Part shown: positions 23,383-31,424 of the stretch, in pieces
Position numbering within the stretch: the first letter of the stretch is position 1
Layout of the letters: each line of letters opens with the position of its first letter
NCBI GenBank assembly: GCA_910579525.1
Contig: CAJTUK010000007.1
Coordinates: 1 to 64,000, forward strand
Reading direction: 5' to 3'
Length of the DNA: 64,000 nt
DNA from: an uncultured Christensenella sp.
GTDB taxonomy: Bacteria > Bacillota > Clostridia > Christensenellales > Borkfalkiaceae
Program-made: the position numbers and the translations under genes
Notes under the pieces: generated by a model
What the model saw: only the letters and a program-made list of their open reading frames with translations
Databases searched by the model: none
Told to the model about the DNA's origin: nothing

Positions 23383-25235
23383 TGGCTTTTTCCAAAGTTA
23401 AAGCGGGAGGAGACGGATTAAGCCCGAAAAAGAAATTCGACTTTAAAAAGTTTATTAAAAATCCCAGAAACATAATTCTGATAGTCGAAGGTATTTTCTT
23501 TTTATGGTTTGTATTTTCGTTTTTGCTTTATCCCAATCTTAACCTCTTCGGCGATGTGTTTTTCGGAGGGAGTTTCGTTGAAAACATAAAAAAGATTTTT
23601 GCTTCGCAACGCGCGATGAAGTCGATAGGCAACAGCTTTATTCTTGCCATATCAATGTGCGTAACGGTTAACGTGGTGGGAACGCTTGTCGTTCTGATAA
23701 CCGAATATTTCAAGGTGCACGGGTCCAAAATACTGCGCGTCGGATATATGTCGACAATGATATACGGCGGAATGATTCTCGTTTCGGGTTATAAATTCTT
23801 GTACGGCGAAGTGGGATATTTTACTCAGCTTATGCGGCTTATTTTCCCTAATATGAGCACTACATGGTTCGAGGGGTACGGCGCGGTTCTGTTTATAATG
23901 ACGTTTGCCTGCACGACTAACCACGTTGTATTTTTGAGGAACGCGCTGCACCAGATAGACTATCAGACAATAGAAGCGGCGCGCAATATGGGCGCGAGCA
24001 CTACGAGAATTCTATTCAAAGTAGTTTTGCCTGCATTGCTACCCTCTTATCTTTCGATAACCATACTGACCTTTATAAAGGGACTTTGCGCTATGGCGGC
24101 GCCTTTGATTGTTGGTGGCGACGGGTTCCAGACAATCAACCCTATGGTTATAACCTTCGTGTCTAACGACGCGACGAGAAGTCTCGGCGCGGTAATGGCG
24201 ATTTTCCTCGGCATAGTCACAATTGCTTTGCTCGTGGTTTTAAATTGGTTCGAGCGCCGCGGTCACTATATGTCCATATCGAAGGTTAAAACAAGAATAG
24301 TTAAGCAGAAGATTAAAAATCCCGTTTTAAACGTGCTTCTTCACGTCGTTGCATATGCGTTGTTTGCGATATATATTGCGCCCATTGTAATGATTGTGCT
24401 GTTCTCGTTTATGGACTCGGTTGCGATAAGCTCCGGCGTGCTCGATTTCAGTTCGTTCACCTTCGATAACTATAAAATGATATTTACCGATTCGGACGCT
24501 TATCAGCCCTTGATATACTCGGTAATGATGGCGGCGATTTCGGTAACGCTTGTAATAGTTCTTGTGTTGTTTGCTTGCCGTATAATTACCAAATACAAGA
24601 AAAGACGTCTTGCGCGCTGGCTTGAATACGGTTTGCTGATTCCCTGGCTTTTGCCCGCGTTGCTTATTTCGGTGGGATTGCTGCAAACTTACAATTCCTC
24701 GCAGTGGACGATATTCGGCATAACTTTGGGCGGTACGATACTGCTGCTTATTCTTGGCTACGTGGTAAATAAAATTCCCTATACCTTGAGAATGTCGAAG
24801 GCGGCTTTCTACTCGATTGACGACTCGTTGGAGGAGGCGGCGAAAAACCTCGGCGCAGGGGGTATGTACACGTTTGTAAAAGTGCTGTTGCCCATAATAA
24901 TACCGACAGTGCTTGCGCTGTGGGCGCTTGAATTTAACGGAACGCTCGGCGAATACGATATTTCGATACTTTTGTCGCCGACGGGCAAAGATACCCTCGG
25001 AATGACGATTAAAACGCTAACTACAGACTCGTTCGACCCTAATTCAAAAGCGCTGTCTTTCGTGTATTCCGTAATAATGATGGCGATAGCCGGAATAGTG
25101 GTTTACTTCGTGTACGGGCGTAAAGGCGCGAATCACAATAAAGCAAAGACCAGAAGAACGGTTAAACAGCTTGAAAGAATTCAGGCTAAAAGAGCCGCTC
25201 TTGCCGCAGAAGTTTCAAAAGGTGAAAAGGAATAA
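23382..25235 (+). CDS. ABC importer permease with two fused membrane domains
   Basis: The product has 617 residues with about twelve membrane helices. Each half has an EAA loop: EAARNMGASTTRILFKVVLP (about 202-221) and EEAAKNLGAGGMYTFVKVLLP (about 486-506). One polypeptide therefore forms the whole channel, as in FbpB/ThiP-type systems. N- and C-terminal tails are basic. The start overlaps the ATPase stop, and the glycerophosphodiesterase starts 1 bp after its end. With the neighbouring genes this makes a complete importer. Confidence 0.92.
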   Translation: MAFSKVKAGGDGLSPKKKFDFKKFIKNPRNIILIVEGIFFLWFVFSFLLYPNLNLFGDVFFGGSFVENIKKIFASQRAMKSIGNSFILAISMCVTVNVVGTLVVLITEYFKVHGSKILRVGYMSTMIYGGMILVSGYKFLYGEVGYFTQLMRLIFPNMSTTWFEGYGAVLFIMTFACTTNHVVFLRNALHQIDYQTIEAARNMGASTTRILFKVVLPALLPSYLSITILTFIKGLCAMAAPLIVGGDGFQTINPMVITFVSNDATRSLGAVMAIFLGIVTIALLVVLNWFERRGHYMSISKVKTRIVKQKIKNPVLNVLLHVVAYALFAIYIAPIVMIVLFSFMDSVAISSGVLDFSSFTFDNYKMIFTDSDAYQPLIYSVMMAAISVTLVIVLVLFACRIITKYKKRRLARWLEYGLLIPWLLPALLISVGLLQTYNSSQWTIFGITLGGTILLLILGYVVNKIPYTLRMSKAAFYSIDDSLEEAAKNLGAGGMYTFVKVLLPIIIPTVLALWALEFNGTLGEYDISILLSPTGKDTLGMTIKTLTTDSFDPNSKALSFVYSVIMMAIAGIVVYFVYGRKGANHNKAKTRRTVKQLERIQAKRAALAAEVSKGEKE

Positions 25236-25236
25236 T

Positions 25237-26112
25237 ATGTTCGGCAACCCTAAATATAAGGATATTAACGTTAATTTAAACGAGCGCTTTGCGCAAAAAA
25301 AGGTTCTCGTTGCGCAGCACAGAGGCGCGCATAACGGAAACGTGCCGCAAAACACTATGCTTGCGTTTAAAACATCGTTTCTTCTGGGCGCGGATATGTT
25401 CGAGTTGGACGTATCCCGCTCAAAAGACGGGAAGCTCTATTGCTTTCACGATACGACGGAGGAAGTGAATTTAAGGCAGCATAAAAACATACAGGATTTC
25501 ACTTCTTCGGCGATAGCTGAAATGGAGTTGTATAACTCAATTTGGGAGCCGTCCTCGTTTTGCGTTCAGGACATGGAGGAGGTTATCGGGAGTTTTAATC
25601 ACGGCGAACTTTACAACGTAGACCGTTCGTGGGGCAAACTTGACGAAACCTTTGCGCTTTTAAAAAAGTATCCTCATTCCATAAAGCAAGCTCTTTTGAA
25701 AGCTCCTGCCAAAAAGGAAATATTGGATAAATACGAAGCAGAACCTACGAAGTTTATGTTTATGCCGATAGTCAGAACGGTGGAAGAGATCGAGCTCGTC
25801 AAGTCGTATAAGAACATAAATACAGTAGGCTTTGAACTGATTGCAAACAGCGAAGAAAGTCCTATGTTTTCCGATGAATTGATAGCGTCGTTACATAAAG
25901 ACGGATATTTCGTTTGGATAAACGCAATAACGCTATCTTCGCTTGAAAAGCACGTTCTTAGCGGTGGACACGGCGATAACGAATCGCTTATACAAGGTTT
26001 TGATACAGGTTGGGGAGTATTGATAAAAAAACGCTTCGACATTATTCAAACCGATTGGCCCGAATTGCTATCGGGATACAGAGATAAAATTTTAAAAGGA
26101 GAAAATCAATGA
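25237..26112 (+). CDS. Glycerophosphodiester phosphodiesterase-family protein
   Basis: The product has 291 residues from ATG 25237 (AAAAGGA upstream, 1 bp after the permease stop). The GDPD signature is visible as AQHRGAHNGNVPQNTMLAF (His pair region), FELDVSRSKDG (Glu-x-Asp metal ligands) and YCFHD. No signal peptide is present, so it should act in the cytosol on imported glycerophosphodiesters, giving glycerol-3-phosphate and an alcohol. The middle (about 85-165) diverges from UgpQ. Its stop overlaps the next gene as ATGA. Confidence 0.88.
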   Translation: MFGNPKYKDINVNLNERFAQKKVLVAQHRGAHNGNVPQNTMLAFKTSFLLGADMFELDVSRSKDGKLYCFHDTTEEVNLRQHKNIQDFTSSAIAEMELYNSIWEPSSFCVQDMEEVIGSFNHGELYNVDRSWGKLDETFALLKKYPHSIKQALLKAPAKKEILDKYEAEPTKFMFMPIVRTVEEIELVKSYKNINTVGFELIANSEESPMFSDELIASLHKDGYFVWINAITLSSLEKHVLSGGHGDNESLIQGFDTGWGVLIKKRFDIIQTDWPELLSGYRDKILKGENQ

Positions 26113-29048
26113 ACAAGAAGAGATTCCTTATCGGGGCAGTTGCCGCGAGCGTAGCTATAACTATTTTCTGCGCCGCAGGCTGTTCGGGTTGCTCGAAAAA
26201 CAAAGAGTGGGTTGAAGAAGTACCCGATACGTTTATTAACCAAACTCTTGATTTTGAGCTTACGCCCGAAGTCGATATGCCTACACCCGACGTAAGTTCT
26301 CACAGAGGTGAGGAAATTGAAGAACTTGTCGTAAAATACGGTCAATCCTACGAGAACGACGAGTATTTAAAAGATGACGTGGTTTTGTTCAGAAGATGGC
26401 AATGGGAAGCATTGTATAATTCGCTTGCTCAAAAGGCGAAAGACAATCCCCGTTACTTGAATACTTACAGATTGCAAGCGGAAGCATATTTAATTAAGTC
26501 GGAATACCAAGCCGCTCTCTCGGCATTGGATAAAGTTTTAAGCTATAATCACGATGACGTTTATGCGTTAGGATTGTCGGCATACGTTCAGAATATTCAG
26601 GGTAATACGGTGCAAAGGGATGCTCGTCTGAAAGCACTTAAAAAGGTTTCGCCTAAATGCCACGACGATTTGTATACGCTTATGACGAAAGTTACGGGTT
26701 GGCTTGCGGAAGAACACGGAACGGAAAAATTAGAAGGCACAGAAAAACGCAATTATGACGCAATAGGTCTTTTGGGCGTTTCCCCGACAGCGGACGGTAA
26801 ATTGCAAGGTAGCGGTGCGGCAAGAGTAAAGTCGGCATTTAAAGCGGCATATCTCAGCCGCGACAGCAAAAATAACAGTCCCAAGATAATACCTTCGGGT
26901 GGAGCGATTGATACCGAATATTCCGAAGCAAAGGTTATGGGCGATTATATAGTGCGTAATTCCGCGTCTATTGCCGAAAGTCTTGAAATCGATTCTAAGG
27001 AGTTTTGTGTTTACGGCGATGATATTATCCTTGACGAGCAGGCGAGAGATACTGTCGGTAACATTATAGGCATTTGTTCTGTAATGGAGGAAAACGATTT
27101 ACACAATTTACTTATTATAGCTTCCGAAGATCAGGTTATGAGAGCAGAGTGTATAGCAAAAGCATATATAGACGCTCATAATTTAGATATTACGTTAGCT
27201 TCTCACGCCGCCGGCGGAACTTCGCCCAGCGGTAATCAATCGAAATATTCTTATATCTGCGCCGCATCTGCATACGGATTATTCACGAAAAACGATTATG
27301 CCGAACACTCCAAATATGTTGTTGATACGACTAACGAATTGACAAAATTCGAAGGTAAGGTTGCCGTCGATAAGACAACCGCAGCTGAGGGCGAAACTAT
27401 TACTTATTCCGCAGTTCCCGCCGCAGGGTACGAGGTTGACAGTGTAGAAGTCAAAACGGCTTCCGGTACAGCGGTAACGGTAAATAACGGCACGTTTACT
27501 ATGCCCGCAGAAAGTATTATGATTAGCGCAACCTTCAAGAGAATTGCCGGAACGGTAACGCTTGATTTCTTTAACAGCGAAAACTTTGGTACGAATAAAA
27601 ACGGAATTACGGATATTTCCGATGCGCTTAAAGCGTGTGAAAACGATATAAAAGCAGTAAATAGCGGTTTGGTTTCAGTAACGGATACAATAGGCGAAGA
27701 TCCGTTGATTAGTGCTAAAAATGCACTTGGCTACGGTAAGATGGGCGGATTCGGACTTGCCGCGGGCGGAAGAATCGGCGGATTTAAGCTCAACTTTAAA
27801 AACGATTATAAAATCAGTAAAATACAGGTTACCGCAGTTAAATTTGCAGAAAACGAAGGACACTTGCAGGTAAACGGCATTGAGCCAACAAATGGTGAAT
27901 TGCAAGGCGAAGCAAACGTATTCGATCCTTCCTACTACGTAGAATATGCCTTTGACGCTCCCGTTAATTCGCTTGATTTCAGAACGGTTGCGGATACTGT
28001 TACCGTTGACGGTACTTCAACTACCAATTACGGTAGAGTAATAATCTATTCCGTAACATTGTTCCTTGAAGATGCTGCGAAAGTAGATACGCTTTATTCC
28101 GTAAACGTTGACGAGACAGAACACGGTTCGGTTACGCCGTCTGTTGATAAGGCTATTGCCGGAACAACTGTTTCGCTTGATGTTGTTGGAGAAAAAGGAT
28201 ATTTCGTCGATACTCTTAAAGTGATGAACGGCGAAACGGAAATTGAAGTTACAGATAATACGTTCATAATGCCCGAAGGCAACGTAACAATTAATGCAAC
28301 TTTTGTAAGTCGTTTAACGGCGGCTACGACAATAAAAGTAACTGGCGATAAAGAGTACAATTCTCAAATTGTTGGGGCAGTTGAATTGGATAAAGATGCA
28401 TACTCCGTTGGCGAAAAAGCTACCATTTCTGTTAAAGCCGGTGCGGGCTTTGAGTTGGATACTCTTGTTGTTAAAACAGAGTCCGGGGCGACTGTAACCG
28501 TAAATAACGATAATACGTTTACTTTTGGCAACGAAAATGTTGTAATAACGGCAACGTATAAAGTAAAAGCGGGTACGACTACACTTGATTTATTGAAACC
28601 CGAATATGTTGGCACAGCAGAACACGGCTCATATACAGCGGCGGACATCCAATCCGGATATCAGGAACGCATAAACGCTATGTACGGAGCAGATTACGTT
28701 ATCGTTTCAAATGTAGATGCTTGCGGCATTGACAAATTTGGCGGTTGGGGTATTGGTTCGGGTTCGAAACAGGGCAGTTTCAATCTTGATTTTGGCGACA
28801 AAAAGATAGCTAAAATTGTTGTAAACGGAGCAAAGAATAAAGACGGTGAAGGTTTATTTAAAGTTAGCGGAGTTGAAGGTAGTACGACGTTTACGGCAGT
28901 AAACGGTGGAGCCGGTGGCGAATTCGATATTGATAGTAATATCACTTATGAATTTGACAACCCCGTAAGCGTTCTTGAATTCTTAGGCAACGCAAAAGCA
29001 GTCGGTAGGTCGATTATCTATTCAATTACGATTATTTGGGCAGAATAA
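26109..29048 (+). CDS. Large modular surface lipoprotein with TPR-like, DUF218/YdcF-like and repeat domains
   Basis: The product has 979 residues. A lipoprotein signal (AAGCSGC, Cys about 25) is followed by an alpha-helical TPR-like region (about 90-200). A YdcF/DUF218-like domain comes next (about 220-395, GVSPTADG, SGGAIDTEYSEAKVMGDYIV, LLIIASEDQVMRAECI). The rest alternates two modules: A, an InlB/Big-like repeat (GYEVDSVEVKTASG...FTMP; about 415-480, 680-760, 765-850), and B, a discoidin-like beta-sandwich (VTLDFFNSENFG..., TTLDLLKPEYVG...; about 485-675 and 855-979), in the order A-B-A-A-B. It overlaps the GDPD gene by ATGA. It probably sits on the outer face of the membrane. Its function in the operon is unknown. 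Confidence 0.75.
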   Translation: MNKKRFLIGAVAASVAITIFCAAGCSGCSKNKEWVEEVPDTFINQTLDFELTPEVDMPTPDVSSHRGEEIEELVVKYGQSYENDEYLKDDVVLFRRWQWEALYNSLAQKAKDNPRYLNTYRLQAEAYLIKSEYQAALSALDKVLSYNHDDVYALGLSAYVQNIQGNTVQRDARLKALKKVSPKCHDDLYTLMTKVTGWLAEEHGTEKLEGTEKRNYDAIGLLGVSPTADGKLQGSGAARVKSAFKAAYLSRDSKNNSPKIIPSGGAIDTEYSEAKVMGDYIVRNSASIAESLEIDSKEFCVYGDDIILDEQARDTVGNIIGICSVMEENDLHNLLIIASEDQVMRAECIAKAYIDAHNLDITLASHAAGGTSPSGNQSKYSYICAASAYGLFTKNDYAEHSKYVVDTTNELTKFEGKVAVDKTTAAEGETITYSAVPAAGYEVDSVEVKTASGTAVTVNNGTFTMPAESIMISATFKRIAGTVTLDFFNSENFGTNKNGITDISDALKACENDIKAVNSGLVSVTDTIGEDPLISAKNALGYGKMGGFGLAAGGRIGGFKLNFKNDYKISKIQVTAVKFAENEGHLQVNGIEPTNGELQGEANVFDPSYYVEYAFDAPVNSLDFRTVADTVTVDGTSTTNYGRVIIYSVTLFLEDAAKVDTLYSVNVDETEHGSVTPSVDKAIAGTTVSLDVVGEKGYFVDTLKVMNGETEIEVTDNTFIMPEGNVTINATFVSRLTAATTIKVTGDKEYNSQIVGAVELDKDAYSVGEKATISVKAGAGFELDTLVVKTESGATVTVNNDNTFTFGNENVVITATYKVKAGTTTLDLLKPEYVGTAEHGSYTAADIQSGYQERINAMYGADYVIVSNVDACGIDKFGGWGIGSGSKQGSFNLDFGDKKIAKIVVNGAKNKDGEGLFKVSGVEGSTTFTAVNGGAGGEFDIDSNITYEFDNPVSVLEFLGNAKAVGRSIIYSITIIWAE

Positions 29049-29052
29049 AGGG

Positions 29053-29080
29053 TTAGGGGCTGCCGAAAGGTAGTCCCTAA
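29053..29080 (+). terminator. GAAA-capped hairpin between the lipoprotein gene and mgtC
   Basis: TTAGGGGCTGCC pairs with GGTAGTCCCTAA over 12 positions (two G-U) around a GAAA loop; ATTTT follows. It may end the operon or act as an attenuator for mgtC, whose ATG is 10 bp further and has no visible ribosome site. Confidence 0.5.
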
Positions 29081-29090
29081 ATTTTATAAA

Positions 29091-29798
29091 ATGGACGAAA
29101 TAATTATTAACGGAATTAAATCAGTGCCGTATGTGGGCGATATTTTATTATTGATACTTGAAGTTTTACTTTCGATTGCTTTTTCAAGCCTTATCGGGTA
29201 TCAACGTGAAAAACGCGGGCACGGCGCAGGGTTAAGAACACATATTATGGTTGCACTCGGTGCGTGCCTTATTATGCAGGTATCTATCGGCACGCCGGCA
29301 TTTACGGCTGTAGCGACGCGCGATCCCGCAAGACTGGCGGCGCAGGTTGTGTCGGGCATAGGTTTTTTGGGCGCAGGAACAATAATTCAAAACGGAACTA
29401 ATATCAGAGGACTTACAACAGCCGCGACTATTTGGTTATGCGGAGGAATAGGACTTTCTTGCGGTTCGGGATATTTTTCTGCGGCATTGATTACTGCTGT
29501 TGCGGCATTTGCGGCATTAATAATCCTTTCACGTCTTGAAAAATATATTACACGCAAAGCTCCTAAGATTATAATTATTGTTGACGAAGAACCCCATAAT
29601 TTTAAAGAAATACTTGATGTGGCAGACCATTACGGAATAGCGGTTAAGGATATTCACTCGGATCAGCTAAAAGGTAAAAAGCCTAAATTCCGTATATCGA
29701 TTATGATAATGCCTGCTTCATCGGAAGAAATTGCAAAATTTTCAGAAGAGTTGCAAGATGTATTAAAGCCCGAAGATTTTAGCCTGATAAGAAAATAA
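29091..29798 (+). CDS. MgtC/SapB-family membrane protein
   Basis: The product has 235 residues. Four to five membrane helices (about 15-155) contain the family motifs SSLIGYQREKRGHGAGLRTH, ACLIMQ, RLAAQVVSGIGFLGAGTII and GLTTAATIWLCGGIGL. An ACT-like cytosolic C-terminal domain follows (about 160-235). MgtC proteins of pathogens act on magnesium starvation and F-ATPase; other members are of unknown role. The gene lies directly behind the organophosphate operon, separated only by a hairpin, so a link to phosphate or cation balance is possible. A terminator follows. Confidence 0.9.
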   Translation: MDEIIINGIKSVPYVGDILLLILEVLLSIAFSSLIGYQREKRGHGAGLRTHIMVALGACLIMQVSIGTPAFTAVATRDPARLAAQVVSGIGFLGAGTIIQNGTNIRGLTTAATIWLCGGIGLSCGSGYFSAALITAVAAFAALIILSRLEKYITRKAPKIIIIVDEEPHNFKEILDVADHYGIAVKDIHSDQLKGKKPKFRISIMIMPASSEEIAKFSEELQDVLKPEDFSLIRK

Positions 29799-29840
29799 AT
29801 ATACGAGAGTTTTTCATCATTTTTCCCTCCTTATCACTAT

Positions 29841-29875
29841 AAACGGCGTTCGTACTTGTTGCGGACGCCGTTTTG
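29841..29875 (+). terminator. Terminator after mgtC
   Basis: AAACGGCGTTC (29841-29851) pairs with GGACGCCGTTT (29863-29873) over 11 bp, followed by TT. Confidence 0.65.
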
Positions 29876-29911
29876 GTAGAAATAGTATCAAGATAAACCG
29901 AGGAAACTACA

Positions 29912-30538
29912 ATGCAAGTAAGAATAGTTAATAATTATGAAAATTTAATAAATAAGGCTTTTACTATTTTAAAAAAAGTAATTAACCGTAATCCGTATGC
30001 GGTTTTGGGATTAAGCACGGATAGCTCTTTATCGGGCTTGTATAAACTTATGGCAGATGACTGTAAAAATAGCAATACAAGCTATCAGCATATACGAACA
30101 GTAAATTTAGTTGAATATAAAGGGCTACATTCTACGAACGAACAAAGCTGTGCCTTTTATATGAAAAAAAATTTATTTGAAAAATTAGATATAAATATTG
30201 GACATACTTATATTCAAAACGGTATGGCGGATGACGATAATGCTGAATGCCAAAGGTATAACGAGATTTTAGAAAGTTTACCGAGAGATTTACAAATTTT
30301 AGGGCTTGAAATGGATAGCCATATAGCTTTTTCAGATACATATTCTCCATTTGGTAGTTTAACGCACTTAGTTGAATTAAGTAATGAAACAAATGGCGCA
30401 TCTAAAAAAGCGTTTACCATGGGGATTAAAAGCATAATGCAAGCAAAGCAAATAGTTGTTCTTGCACTCGGTAAGAATAGTAAGGGTAAAACTACAACGC
30501 AGATTGTTCTATTTGTCAATGCTCTCGTACTACTGTAA
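29912..30538 (+). pseudogene. Degenerate glucosamine-6-phosphate deaminase (NagB-like) gene
   Basis: The frame codes for 208 residues that follow NagB for about 190 positions, but key residues are lost. The catalytic Asp of NLDEY is Val (NLVEY), the phosphate loop GLATGSTP reads GLSTDSSLS, and the G-x-N-G-H-I-G-F-N-E-P loop reads LEMDSHIAFSDTYSP. After ALGKN the frame leaves the NagB pattern and ends with unrelated residues, so the C-terminal 50-60 residues are missing. A neighbouring frame across 30500-30575 reads a short Cys-rich tail (CSICQCSRTTVIKT) that may come from another gene. It is AT-rich and has no strong ribosome site. I consider it inactive. Confidence 0.65.
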
Positions 30539-30618
30539 TTAAGACTATTACAAAGGCTTGTGCGATAGGGCAATAATTATTGCGGACAGAACGGTAAAGG
30601 AGCAGGGCGGCAAGGAAG

Positions 30619-30840
30619 ATGGAAGAGTTCAGGCTTGTGGTCTGGGCAATGCACGGTATCTACGGCGCGGGTAAGACGATGGACGAAACGTTCGGACTCA
30701 TAGAAACGGTGGAAAAAGCGGCGCAGATTTATATGCTTACCGCGAACCTGCCGAGAGTAAACACAATAAAAGACGAAGAGATGTTACAGCTTGTAAAGCT
30801 CTTCGGCGTTAAATACAGAAAAGATTTTTTGGATATATAA
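30619..30840 (+). pseudogene. rhaD: C-terminal fragment of rhamnulose-1-phosphate aldolase
   Basis: The frame codes for 73 residues. MHGIYGAGKTMDETFGLIET and VEKAAQIYM match the C-terminal part of RhaD (HG-x-F/Y-G-A-G-x-T-x-x-E-x-F-G-L-I-E-T-x-E-K-A), a zinc aldolase that splits rhamnulose-1-phosphate. About three quarters of the usual 270 residues are missing, including most metal ligands. The ATG is part of the old reading frame rather than a real start. GC-rich codons here contrast with the NagB-like remnant just before, so two different sources meet at about 30.55-30.6 kb. Confidence 0.7.
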
Positions 30841-31029
30841 AATTACGAAACAAGCAGAAATTATAAAATTGTCGTCGGCAGACGGGGATTAAACCGCACG
30901 ATATTATTCTAATATGATTTATAGTAAATGAATTTCGATTTGCGGCAATTTTGCGCTTAAAGACTATGCGGCTGAAAACGCGATATCGTAATAAGAAAGA
31001 AATAGCGGGAACGTGACTTCGGAAAAATT

Positions 31030-31250
31030 ATGAATAAAACGCGGTTGGGAAATTTGATTAAAAGAATGAACACTCCGTTTGAACCCGAAATCATTGTTAG
31101 TTGGAAATGCAGTCTTGGAAAGCAAGGCGTGAGGCGGAAAAATTAAGCGATACCGCATTATTGCCTGTATCGGAACAGATTATTGACGAACACCGCGGCG
31201 AGAGCGACGGGGAACGTGATGTGCGTATATCGTGGGATTTCGACAGTTAA
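31030..31250 (+). pseudogene. Two overlapping short frames, probable gene remnants
   Basis: One frame (31030-31146, 38 residues) reads NLIKRMNTPFEPEIIVSWK; the second (31107-31250, 47 residues) reads WKARREAEKLSDTALLPVSE onward. They overlap in different frames, as after a single frameshift in one gene. Neither has a clear ribosome site and I do not recognise the family. The remaining gap from 30841 to 31029 shows nothing else. Confidence 0.3.
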
Positions 31251-31284
31251 GCGCGCAAACGCAGGATTTAATAGTTAAGTGAAA

Positions 31285-31309
31285 AAGAGGGCGGCAAGCC
31301 TTCTTTTTT
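31285..31309 (+). terminator. Terminator before the GH3 gene
   Basis: AAGAGGGC pairs with GCCTTCTT (one G-U), followed by TTTT. Confidence 0.65.
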
Positions 31310-31365
31310 GTTTGCCCGTTGCGCGGGCGGACGCAAAAAAACGTTAAAAAACCTTTTGTATTTGC

Positions 31366-31394
31366 TTGCAATTTGGCTTGCGGGATTGTAATAT
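31366..31394 (+). promoter_or_regulatory. Promoter of the GH3 gene
   Basis: TTGCAA (31366-31371) and TAATAT (31389-31394) are 17 bp apart, with the ATG at 31425 behind GGAG. Confidence 0.6.
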
Positions 31395-31424
31395 TAAAAT
31401 AATTTGCGGATTCGGAGTTCGAAT

